Source of the DNA: CAYWPG01 sp964460035
GTDB taxonomy: Bacteria; Pseudomonadota; Gammaproteobacteria; Nitrococcales; AK92
Assembly (NCBI GenBank): GCA_964460035.1
Contig: CAYWPG010000062.1
Coordinates: 1 to 8,352, forward strand
Direction of reading: 5' to 3'
DNA: 8,352 nucleotides
Position 1 is the first letter of the stretch. Each line of letters opens with the position of its first letter. The translations under genes and the position numbers were made by a program. Below the pieces are notes generated by a model. The model searched no databases. It was given only the letters and a program-made list of their open reading frames with translations, and had not been told where the DNA came from. Positions 1 through 6,573 of the stretch are shown here, piece after piece.

Positions 1-33
1 GTCTGAGGTACAAGCCGGTGCGTTGCTTTACAA

Positions 34-69
34 AGGAGGCAGCCCGGTCGGAGCGGCCTCCTGGCCGCT
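34..69. repeat. Two overlapping, mutually exclusive stem-loops
   Basis: A perfect 7-bp hairpin AGCGGCC (52-58)/GGCCGCT (63-69) with a TCCT loop competes with a second 7-bp stem AGGAGGC (34-40)/GCCTCCT (56-62). They share bases 56-62, so only one can form at a time. No T run follows on either strand, which makes a simple intrinsic terminator unlikely. It lies about 90 nt past the end of wbpL. Confidence 0.5.
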
Positions 70-94
70 AATCTTCTCCCCCGGCTACCGCTGG

Positions 95-118
95 AAAAAC
101 CGTCGCCCCTAGGAAGCG
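95..118 (-). terminator. Weak terminator-like hairpin after the last gene
   Basis: Reading the minus strand, CGCTTC (118-113) can pair with GGGGCG (109-104) using two G-U pairs around a CTA loop. Four bases then precede a run of five T at 99-95. The stem is short and the T run is displaced, so this is a weak candidate for ending the operon 38 nt past the wbpL stop. Confidence 0.25.
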
Positions 119-155
119 CCGCTGTAGTAGACAGTGCACGCCGCCATACGCAGAG

Positions 156-1175
156 TTATGCTGGCAGTTCCTCTGACTCCCCGGCACCGAGCATCACCGC
201 GAGCGCCAGCAGCGGCAGCCAGGCGATCACGGTCATCAGCAAGCCCAGCTCGGGCAACCGCTGAGCAAGGAATGCCCAAGGCCACAACCAGACCACGTTT
301 ATGAGCGCTACCGCCAACGTCACAGGCCGGTGGGCGCCGTGGCGCCGCGCTGCCCGCTGATAGGCATGCGAGCGATGCGCCTCGTACACCCGCTCTCCAC
401 GCAGCAGGCGACGTGACAAGGTATAGCTAGCATCGACCAGAAAGACGCCAAGCAGGATCAACCAGCTCCAAAAGCTGAGCGCCCCGCTGAGCGCGAACAC
501 GGCCAGTACGAAACCGATAAACCCGCTGCCCGCGTCTCCCATAAAAATCCGTGCCGGCGGCCAATTCCAGAAGAGAAACCCACTCCCTGCAGCGGCTAAC
601 AACGCAGGGCCGACAGCGGCGGCAGGCTGGTCCGTGAACAACAGCAGCAACGCTGCTCCCGCCGCTACCGTGACCGTCTCGACACCCGCAAGACCGTCTA
701 TGCCATCCATAAAGTTGTACAAATTGAGCAGCCAGACCGTCAGAAAAATGGCAGCCAGTACTCCCGCCGCCCCAAGATCGGTCGCATAGCCACCAATCGG
801 CAGCGCCGGCATCCCCCCTAGCCACGCCACGGCCCAAGCGGCCGCAAGAAAATGCACAAGCAAGCGCCAACGCGCGGGAACGTGGCCACGATCGTCGACA
901 AAACCGATCGCCGCGACCGCACTACCCCCGCCGACGGCCGCCATCAACAACGACGGCAAGACCAACCCCCATGCCCCAGCCACGAGCAGGCACAGGCAGA
1001 ACGCAGCCGCCACAGCCAGCCCGCCGCCACGCGGCGTTGGCACAGTATGCGAACTCCGCTGATTGGGAATATCCAGTATCTGGGCCTGCAGCGCGTACCG
1101 TCGCAATAGGCCAGTAAGCCCAAAGGCCACAAGCGCCGAACATACAATCAAAATCAGCCCTATCGCGCTGCTCAT
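156..1175 (-). CDS. wbpL: WbpL-type undecaprenyl-phosphate sugar-1-phosphate transferase (initiating enzyme)
   Basis: Integral-membrane enzyme of the MraY/WecA superfamily. It moves a HexNAc-1-phosphate from a UDP-sugar to undecaprenyl phosphate on the inner face of the inner membrane, the first step of O-unit assembly. The 339-aa protein is almost all hydrophobic segments and shows the family motifs in order: PRGGG near residue 48, VDDR with the Asp pair at 94-95, NFMDGIDG at 154-161, FMGDAGSGF at 211-219 and HRSHAYQ at 267-273. The last one is typical of WbpL rather than WecA, and the length fits WbpL (about 340 aa). I start at the ATG at 1175, which overlaps the upstream SDR stop as ATGA; a start 6 codons earlier is open but deeper in the upstream gene. 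No strong Shine-Dalgarno is visible, consistent with coupled translation. It is the last gene of the run. The family is secure; the sugar (QuiNAc, FucNAc or GlcNAc) cannot be read from sequence alone. Confidence 0.93.
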   Translation of the reverse strand: MSSAIGLILIVCSALVAFGLTGLLRRYALQAQILDIPNQRSSHTVPTPRGGGLAVAAAFCLCLLVAGAWGLVLPSLLMAAVGGGSAVAAIGFVDDRGHVPARWRLLVHFLAAAWAVAWLGGMPALPIGGYATDLGAAGVLAAIFLTVWLLNLYNFMDGIDGLAGVETVTVAAGAALLLLFTDQPAAAVGPALLAAAGSGFLFWNWPPARIFMGDAGSGFIGFVLAVFALSGALSFWSWLILLGVFLVDASYTLSRRLLRGERVYEAHRSHAYQRAARRHGAHRPVTLAVALINVVWLWPWAFLAQRLPELGLLMTVIAWLPLLALAVMLGAGESEELPA

Positions 1176-2119
1176 CGCTCTGCCGAGTACCAACGTACCG
1201 TTTCCGCCAACGCCTGCTGGAAAGGCACCGACGGCTGCCAGCCTAGCAGACGGCGGACCTTAGCGGTGTCGACCTGTAGCGAACCGCAAAGCCGCTGAAA
1301 GGTAGCGGTTTGTCGCAGCATGACTGCCGCGGCGCGCAAGACGACCGCTGGCAGCGGCCAAACCCTAGCGGGTTTATGCAGGTTTCTTGCAATGGCGCGC
1401 AGCAAGTCCGCCGTGGACACATCCGCAGCATCAGCCGCGAGAAATGTTTCCCCCGCCGCAGCAGGGTGCTCAAGGCACACGCTCAGCAAGTCGACCAGAT
1501 TGGTCAACGCAATCAGGCTGCGCCGGTTGTTCACCGCCGCCAGCGGTAGTGGCAAACCGAGCTCGGCCAAGCGCAGCAGCCGCAGGAAATTGCCCCTCAC
1601 CCCAGGCCCATAAACAAGAGGAGGACGTACGATCACGGTTTCCAGGCCTGGCATGGCACGCAACTCCTGCTCGGCCTTCCACTTGGAACGCCCATACGGG
1701 TCTTCCGGGCGCGGCGGGTCTTCTTCCGTGAACGGCACGCCGAACGTAGCCTCGCCATTTACTTTTACGCTGCTCACGTAGACCAGCCGGCGCACACCTG
1801 CACGCGCAGCCTGCTCGGCAAGCGCCCTCGTCCCCGCGACGTTGACGGCATCGAATGCCGCCTGCGGATCAGCCGCCGTTTCACGCATTACGTGCACGCG
1901 CGCTGCCAAATGCAGTACGACATCTACGCCCGCTAAGGCACGAGTCCAGTCGGTATCAGCGCCAATTTCGCCTACCACCACGGCCTCGTCGGCAGCCGGT
2001 ACGGGCGTTGAGCGACGCAATGCAGCGCGCACAGTCCAACCTTCTCGACGCAAATGCTCGCAGGCAGCGCGGCCGACAAAACCGTTCGCTCCGGTTACCA
2101 GAACATGGCCATTCGTCAT
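1172..2119 (-). CDS. Extended SDR sugar-nucleotide epimerase/4-keto reductase (WbpV/WbpK-like)
   Basis: A 315-aa NAD(P)-dependent extended short-chain dehydrogenase acting on nucleotide sugars in the cytoplasm. The N-terminus has the Rossmann motif TGANGFVG at residues 9-16. The catalytic set is Ser at 116/117 (VYVSSVKVNG) and Tyr142 with Lys146 (YGRSK), followed by RPPLVYGPGVRGNF at 165-178, a signature of the UDP-glucose 4-epimerase-like subgroup that includes WbpV, WbpK and WreQ. Those relatives reduce UDP-4-keto-6-deoxy-HexNAc to UDP-QuiNAc or UDP-FucNAc; annotation pipelines often call them UDP-glucose 4-epimerase. Lying next to a WbpL-type transferase favours the reductase role, since in Pseudomonas O-antigen loci this enzyme supplies WbpL's substrate. 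I choose the ATG at 2119, one base after the GT4 stop (TGA-A-ATG), over an in-frame ATG at 2143 inside that gene. The stop overlaps the next start by 4 nt. The fold is certain; the exact reaction is inferred. Confidence 0.92.
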   Translation of the reverse strand: MTNGHVLVTGANGFVGRAACEHLRREGWTVRAALRRSTPVPAADEAVVVGEIGADTDWTRALAGVDVVLHLAARVHVMRETAADPQAAFDAVNVAGTRALAEQAARAGVRRLVYVSSVKVNGEATFGVPFTEEDPPRPEDPYGRSKWKAEQELRAMPGLETVIVRPPLVYGPGVRGNFLRLLRLAELGLPLPLAAVNNRRSLIALTNLVDLLSVCLEHPAAAGETFLAADAADVSTADLLRAIARNLHKPARVWPLPAVVLRAAAVMLRQTATFQRLCGSLQVDTAKVRRLLGWQPSVPFQQALAETVRWYSAER

Positions 2120-2120
2120 T

Positions 2121-3281
2121 TCAAGCGATCTTCTGGGCTGCACCGGTATGGTGGCCCGCAGCCCTGCCTAGGTCTCTATAAAGCGCGAGAGTTGCGTTTA
2201 CGACTCGTTCCACACCGAACTCCGCTTCGGCGCGCGCCCGCCCACGCCGTCCCATTCGCTTCCGTAAATCCGCATCCTCCAACAGCATACGCAACGCCTG
2301 CGCCAATCCGGCGACATCCCGCGCCGGTACCAGCAAGCCGTTATCGCCATGGGTTACGGCTTCGCGGCATCCCGGCACGTCCGTGGTGACAACGGCGCGG
2401 CCACAGGCCGCCGCCTCCAGCAGCACTTTGGGTAACCCCTCGCGATACGACGGCAGGCAGACGATATGCGCCTGCGCGAATACGGCTGCCATATCTTCCC
2501 TGTGCCCCCACCATTCCACAAGACCGGCGTCTGCCCACGCCTGCAACCGCCGCGGGGGAATCGCGCTCGGGTTGCCGGGGTCGGCGCCGCCCACCAGCAC
2601 GAAGCGCGCTGCCATTCCTTCGGCCCGCAAACGCTGGGCAGCCGCCACGAACTCTTCGATGCCTTTGTCCCTGAGCATGCGTGCCGCCAGGACCACCATA
2701 GGCAATCCGGGCGCCTCCGGCTCAGGCCTATAGTCAGCCAAGTCCACGCCCGAACCGCGTATCAGCGTGATCCGCTCCGGCTTCACCACCTTGCTCTGCA
2801 GCAACATGGCGCGGTCGTCAGGGTTTTGCAGGATCACGCGGCCACCGGGATGCCTCAGCGCAAAGCGATACAACAGAATCGCCGCTGCCCGCCGCAGTGC
2901 GGCGACCGGGCCTGCGGCTATAAACAGGTAACCCAGCCCCGGCACTGCGCTCACCACCGCCGGGACCGCAGCGAGGCGAGCGGCAATACCTCCATAGATC
3001 ACGGGCTTGACGGTCACGTGGTGCACGATATCGGGCCGTACCCGGCGGTAGAGCCGCAGCAGGGCCATTAGCGTTCGCAGTTCCTGCCATGGGCGCATGC
3101 CGCAACGGACCAGCGGCAGCGGATGGAACACGAAACCATGCAGGCGAATCTGTGCAACCGCGGCGGCATGCGGCGGAGTGGCGACATGCACCTCGTATCC
3201 CGCTCTTCGCGCGGCAAGCGCCAGCGGTAATCGGTGCGACAGAAAGAACGAAGCGTCGTTAACGACGAAGATCAGTTTCAT
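2121..3281 (-). CDS. GT4-family glycosyltransferase, CapM/PglA-like
   Basis: A 386-aa retaining glycosyltransferase of GT-B fold, expected at the cytoplasmic face of the inner membrane, adding one sugar from a nucleotide donor to the lipid-linked O-unit. The N-terminal domain starts MKLIFVVNDASFFLSHRLPL and holds the DIVHHVTVKPVIYGG stretch near residues 84-98 and VPGLGYLF near 113-120, both usual in the CapM/PglA group. The C-terminal donor domain has GSGVDLADY near 176, AARMLRDKG near 199 with the phosphate-binding Arg201 and Lys206, and the E-x7-E motif at Glu281 and Glu289 (EGLPKVLLE). Relatives include GalNAc and FucNAc transferases, but donor and linkage cannot be predicted here. I start at the ATG at 3281, which has GGAGG 8 nt upstream; a GTG three codons earlier would lie inside that Shine-Dalgarno. 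There is a 60-nt gap after the wzy stop and a 1-nt gap to the SDR gene. Confidence 0.93.
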   Translation of the reverse strand: MKLIFVVNDASFFLSHRLPLALAARRAGYEVHVATPPHAAAVAQIRLHGFVFHPLPLVRCGMRPWQELRTLMALLRLYRRVRPDIVHHVTVKPVIYGGIAARLAAVPAVVSAVPGLGYLFIAAGPVAALRRAAAILLYRFALRHPGGRVILQNPDDRAMLLQSKVVKPERITLIRGSGVDLADYRPEPEAPGLPMVVLAARMLRDKGIEEFVAAAQRLRAEGMAARFVLVGGADPGNPSAIPPRRLQAWADAGLVEWWGHREDMAAVFAQAHIVCLPSYREGLPKVLLEAAACGRAVVTTDVPGCREAVTHGDNGLLVPARDVAGLAQALRMLLEDADLRKRMGRRGRARAEAEFGVERVVNATLALYRDLGRAAGHHTGAAQKIA

Positions 3282-3289
3282 TTCGGGCA

Positions 3290-3294
3290 CCTCC
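3290..3294 (-). promoter_or_regulatory. Ribosome binding site of the GT4 gene
   Basis: GGAGG on the minus strand, 8 nt before the ATG at 3281, within AGGGAGGTG. It decides the start and rules out the GTG at 3290. Most of the site sits in the loop of a small hairpin formed by GGCAC (3301-3297) and GTGCC (3290-3286) in minus-strand order. Confidence 0.7.
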
Positions 3295-3341
3295 CTGTGC
3301 CACCAGCCCTAATGTTGGATTGCGAGCCGCCGTGACCCGCT

Positions 3342-4574
3342 CTACGCAGACAACATGGATCCCGCGCCTCCAGCGAAACGGGCCGCAGCAGCGCCAGGCG
3401 CTTCGCGCCGGCGATCTGCCGTGCAAATCAGGAGCACTAACATGACGGCTACCCAAAACGTCTTGGTATGCCAGTAAGTCATGCCGGAAAAGGCGATGAA
3501 GAAGAAAATGCTGACCCCCCAAAAACGCAACTTGACGTCGACCACCCAAAGGGCCTTTATCAGCACGACAGCGAGCAGAGTAAGCAAGCCCAGCAAGCCA
3601 AGAACGCCCGAATCATGCAGTGCCGTTAGATAAATGTTGTGCGGATCGCTTACGCTACGCGCAATATTGAACCCTGCGCCGATAACCAGATGCTTGAGAT
3701 TGTCCAGCCACACTCCCAGCGCGTGCTCGGCCAGCTTCCAGCGCAACGAATCGCCCTGCAGAAGCCGCTCTATCAGCAAACCCAGCGGCAGCATCGTCAC
3801 CGCCAGCCAGACCATGCCCGGTACCGCGAGCGCCGCGGCCAACAGCCCAGACAACCGAACTCGCACAGCCTGCGAACGTGCCAGCAGCCATGGCAGGCCT
3901 ACCAGCAGAGCCCCCATTCCCAGGCCCACGATCAACGCCGCGAATGCGGTGCGCGAACCCGTCAATGCCGCAGCGCCCAACACGTAGGCCGACGCCGCCC
4001 AGCTCCGCCAGCGCAGCGGGCTCACCGCCAGAAAGAAGAGCACCGAGAGCGCCAGACCCACCGCCAGCATGTTCGGATCCGCCGAGGAGCCCCAGCCTTC
4101 CGGGAAGTACTCGAAACGTCCGGTGGGCGGGTAATAAGTGGGGATCGTCATGCGGCCCCAGGACGACATGCCCAGCAGCGCATAGGCGCCATAGATAACG
4201 CTGGCGGAGAAAAGCCCCGCCGCGAACAGCCAGCGACCGAGCACTGCGCTGCGGTGCGCGAACAGATAGGGCACCGACAGCGCTACGAAGGCATAGCCGG
4301 CAATCACCAGATAGCGCTGCAAGGAGTAACCGGGCGCCGCCGACAGCACTACCGACACGAAAAGAATGCAGAAGTACGCCAACCCGGCCAACAGCACCGA
4401 AAGGCCCAGCCGCACCGACAAGGGACCTACCAGCAGGTGCGCGGCCACTGCGGCGGCCAGCAGCAAGCCGATCGCGTTGTCCAACTTTAACGGTCCTACG
4501 TAGAGCGGCGCGCTGCCCAGCGGCACGAACGCGAGGAAAAGCACCAGCAGCAGGAACAGCAGCCGCGTGATCAA
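3342..4574 (-). CDS. wzy: O-antigen polymerase/ligase family membrane protein, probably Wzy
   Basis: A 410-aa polytopic inner-membrane protein with roughly ten or more hydrophobic segments. It has the hallmarks of the Wzy/WaaL superfamily: a periplasmic stretch with SSADPNMLA at residues 163-171, LTGSRTAF at 204-211 and DPHNIYLTALHDSGVLGLLG at 310-329. In a cluster with Wzx it most likely polymerises lipid-linked O-units in the periplasm; the lipid A-core ligase WaaL has the same fold and cannot be excluded from sequence alone. The open frame runs 159 codons further upstream, but that part is the GT2 gene read out of frame. The membrane protein begins at a TTG at 4574 (LITRLLFLLL), overlapping the GT2 TGA as TTGA, with AAGG about 10 nt before it. 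The first in-frame ATG encodes Met136 and would remove several membrane segments. Translation is probably coupled to the GT2 gene. The last 25 or so residues are an Ala/Gly-rich polar tail. Confidence 0.87.
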   Translation of the reverse strand: MITRLLFLLLVLFLAFVPLGSAPLYVGPLKLDNAIGLLLAAAVAAHLLVGPLSVRLGLSVLLAGLAYFCILFVSVVLSAAPGYSLQRYLVIAGYAFVALSVPYLFAHRSAVLGRWLFAAGLFSASVIYGAYALLGMSSWGRMTIPTYYPPTGRFEYFPEGWGSSADPNMLAVGLALSVLFFLAVSPLRWRSWAASAYVLGAAALTGSRTAFAALIVGLGMGALLVGLPWLLARSQAVRVRLSGLLAAALAVPGMVWLAVTMLPLGLLIERLLQGDSLRWKLAEHALGVWLDNLKHLVIGAGFNIARSVSDPHNIYLTALHDSGVLGLLGLLTLLAVVLIKALWVVDVKLRFWGVSIFFFIAFSGMTYWHTKTFWVAVMLVLLICTADRRREAPGAAAARFAGGAGSMLSA

Positions 4575-5368
4575 GGCGATCGGACCTTGGCCGGCAGAGT
4601 AAGCGCCAGCCGCCGGAGAAACTTGATCAGGGCGAAGGCGCTGACCCCGAGATACGTTACAGGCCCGATTAGCCCTGCGCGGTACACACGGCGGAAGGTG
4701 TCCAGCTGCCCAGCCTGCATCTTCCACAGTTCGGCGCTGAGCCCGCTTGCCCCGAACAGCGGCTTGTGAAACCGCACCAGGGGCGCATCCAGCCGGTACG
4801 CCACACCCCCGCCGAGGATGATGGTGAGCCAGAGCAGATTGTCCTCCGAGCGGCGCTTGGCAGACTCGAAGCGATGCGGCACCTCGCGCCTCAGCATAAC
4901 CGACGAGGTAACGAAACGGTTGGACAGCAATTGCCGCCACCCTTGGATGCGTTGAGCGCCGACGACTTGCACCCGCTCCGGCCATGGCTGCGACTGCACA
5001 TAGCGATGGCCCGTAAGCAGCACGTGCGGATGGCTCAACATCCAGCCGCACTGCAGTTCCAGCTTCTGCGGGTGCCAGCTATCGTCCGCATCCAGAAACG
5101 CCACCAGCGGTTGACTGGCGGCGTCCCAACCGGCGTTGCGAGCCGCCGCCGGACCGCCGTTATGCGGCAGCTGCAACACGCGCACCCAGTCGCCATATTC
5201 GGCCCGCAAAGCCGCCAGCGCCATAGCGGTATCGTCCGCGCTACCGTCGTCTACCAAGATCAGCTCGGCCGGCAACTGTGTTTGTGCGGCGACGGAGGCC
5301 ACCGCACGAGCGACAGTTCCGCTGCAGCGGTAGCACGGGATGACCACGCTGACGGGTAACCGCGTCAT
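4571..5368 (-). CDS. GT2-family glycosyltransferase
   Basis: A 265-aa inverting glycosyltransferase of GT-A fold. It opens with the family signature: PVSVVIPCYRCSGTVARAV at residues 5-23, then ILVDDGSADDT at 37-47, NGGPAAARNAG at 70-80 and the metal/donor-binding DADD at 93-96. Glu175-Asp176 in RRSEDNLLWL is the likely catalytic-base region. A short hydrophobic segment near the C-terminus (about residues 233-250) may hold it to the membrane. It should add one sugar to the lipid-linked O-unit on the cytoplasmic side; donor and linkage are not predictable. I start at the ATG at 5368, which shares one base with the pyruvyl transferase stop (TGATG). An open frame continues 172 codons upstream, but it is an out-of-frame reading of that neighbour. 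The stop overlaps the TTG start of wzy. The family is certain, the specificity unknown. Confidence 0.93.
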   Translation of the reverse strand: MTRLPVSVVIPCYRCSGTVARAVASVAAQTQLPAELILVDDGSADDTAMALAALRAEYGDWVRVLQLPHNGGPAAARNAGWDAASQPLVAFLDADDSWHPQKLELQCGWMLSHPHVLLTGHRYVQSQPWPERVQVVGAQRIQGWRQLLSNRFVTSSVMLRREVPHRFESAKRRSEDNLLWLTIILGGGVAYRLDAPLVRFHKPLFGASGLSAELWKMQAGQLDTFRRVYRAGLIGPVTYLGVSAFALIKFLRRLALTLPAKVRSP

Positions 5369-6501
5369 CACACGGAGCCGCTCAACGCCAAGTTGTCCGC
5401 GTCGGCCCCTAGGGCTCGCACGATGTAGTCCAGCGAGCGCTGCCGGGCACGGGCAAGCGCCGCCGTGGCGTCGGGGTTTTCGTAGCGGATGGCGATGCGC
5501 TCCACATCCACATCGCTGTACACCACCCGCGCGCTGTTGCCTACGGTGCGCATCAGGCTCTCCACGCGGTTGGACTTGCCCGGCCTGGCCACCGCGAGCA
5601 ACGGCTTGTCGAAGTTGGTGGCAAAGCAGGCGCCGTGGAACGAGTCGCTGACCACGTAGTCGGCATGCAGAAACGCGTGCACGAACTCCGCCGGGCCGGC
5701 GTCGCGCACATGCACGTCGCAGGGCAAGCCGGCAACAAGATCCTGATCCAGCACGACCACGGGCAGGCTCAGCTCCGCCGCCACCCGGGCGAGCGCACAC
5801 TTGATGCGGGCCGTCTTGTCGAATACGTAGGCAAGCACGTACCGAGCGGGCAGCGCCGCGATCGGCCGCGCCAATCGCCGCCACTCTTCCGTGTCCAACA
5901 GTAGCGTTGGATCCAGCGTGCAGGCGACGTCCCTGCCAAGCAGCTCGGCAAGGTAGACGGCGCTGGCATCCTCCCGCGCGGAAAGGCTGCGGTAATCGAG
6001 CAGATGCTTACGCACCGTTTCAGCCTCGGCAGGCGTGAACACGTGAGCGCCGTAGCTCGACGCATAGCTGATCTTCGTCTGACCGGGCCGCGCGAAGGCG
6101 AGGAAGTACACCGGATCGAGTCGCCCGTCGCCGCTCACGCAGGCAGGATTCCAGATCTGATCGCTGCCGCTGACCAGCACATCCGCGGCGGCGGTGGCCT
6201 GCGCCACCTCCTGCAACGAGGTCACAGGCTCGGTCAATCCTCCGTGCGCCGCCAGGAATTCGCGAAACCTGGCCATGGCCAACCGGCGGCTAGGCAAGCG
6301 AAGTAGATCCTTGCCGGTACGCAGCACCCCTCTCACGGTAGGATCGAAGCGTATATCGCGCAGGTGGTGGCTGACGTGCCGGTTACGGTAGTTCACGATA
6401 CGCGCCTCGCCGAAGCGGGCGAACACCTGCCGGGTCGCAACCCCCTGACAGGCCGAGCCGTAATTATTGGCGTCGTGGAGGGTTACGATATCGATCTTCA
6501 T
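5368..6501 (-). CDS. Polysaccharide pyruvyl transferase family protein
   Basis: A 377-aa cytoplasmic protein of the polysaccharide pyruvyl transferase family (PF04230; relatives CsaB, WcaK, GumL). Characterised members form a pyruvate ketal on a sugar using phosphoenolpyruvate, adding negative charge to the glycan. The family pattern is clear: LHDANNYGSACQG at residues 8-20, SGSDQIWNP at 111-119, ISYASSYG at 144-151, SAREDAS at 174-180, LDPTLLL at 196-202 and the C-terminal SDSFHGACFATNF at 285-297, which carries the conserved His289. The length is normal. Start at the ATG at 6501 with GGGAG 8 nt upstream. It follows wzx after 72 nt and shares one base with the GT2 gene, so it is probably part of the same operon and acts on the same O-unit before flipping. 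The family also holds members with unproven activity, so pyruvylation here is an inference; acceptor sugar and ketal position are unknown. Confidence 0.92.
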   Translation of the reverse strand: MKIDIVTLHDANNYGSACQGVATRQVFARFGEARIVNYRNRHVSHHLRDIRFDPTVRGVLRTGKDLLRLPSRRLAMARFREFLAAHGGLTEPVTSLQEVAQATAAADVLVSGSDQIWNPACVSGDGRLDPVYFLAFARPGQTKISYASSYGAHVFTPAEAETVRKHLLDYRSLSAREDASAVYLAELLGRDVACTLDPTLLLDTEEWRRLARPIAALPARYVLAYVFDKTARIKCALARVAAELSLPVVVLDQDLVAGLPCDVHVRDAGPAEFVHAFLHADYVVSDSFHGACFATNFDKPLLAVARPGKSNRVESLMRTVGNSARVVYSDVDVERIAIRYENPDATAALARARQRSLDYIVRALGADADNLALSGSV

Positions 6502-6573
6502 CGGCGCTGCTCCCTGCGAGTATTCTGGGCAAAGGGCTCCTTGGCTTTCTGGCCTGCTGTTTACCGCTGTCTG

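Noticed and set aside
2466..3071. Plus-strand open frame of 201 codons opposite the GT4 gene
   Set aside because: Arg/His/Gln-rich with no domain, lying entirely inside a gene whose motifs are intact on the other strand.
3639..4490. Long plus-strand open frame (283 codons) opposite wzy
   Set aside because: Gln/Arg/His-rich translation with no motif; typical antisense shadow of a GC-rich membrane-protein gene.
4575..5051. N-terminal extension of the Wzy protein by 159 codons
   Set aside because: It is an out-of-frame reading of the GT2 gene, Arg/Ala/Pro-rich with no membrane character; homology-like sequence starts at the TTG at 4574.
5369..5884. N-terminal extension of the GT2 protein by 172 codons
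   Set aside because: It overlaps the pyruvyl transferase gene out of frame; a GT2 protein normally begins right at the PVSVVIPCY strand, which follows the ATG at 5368.
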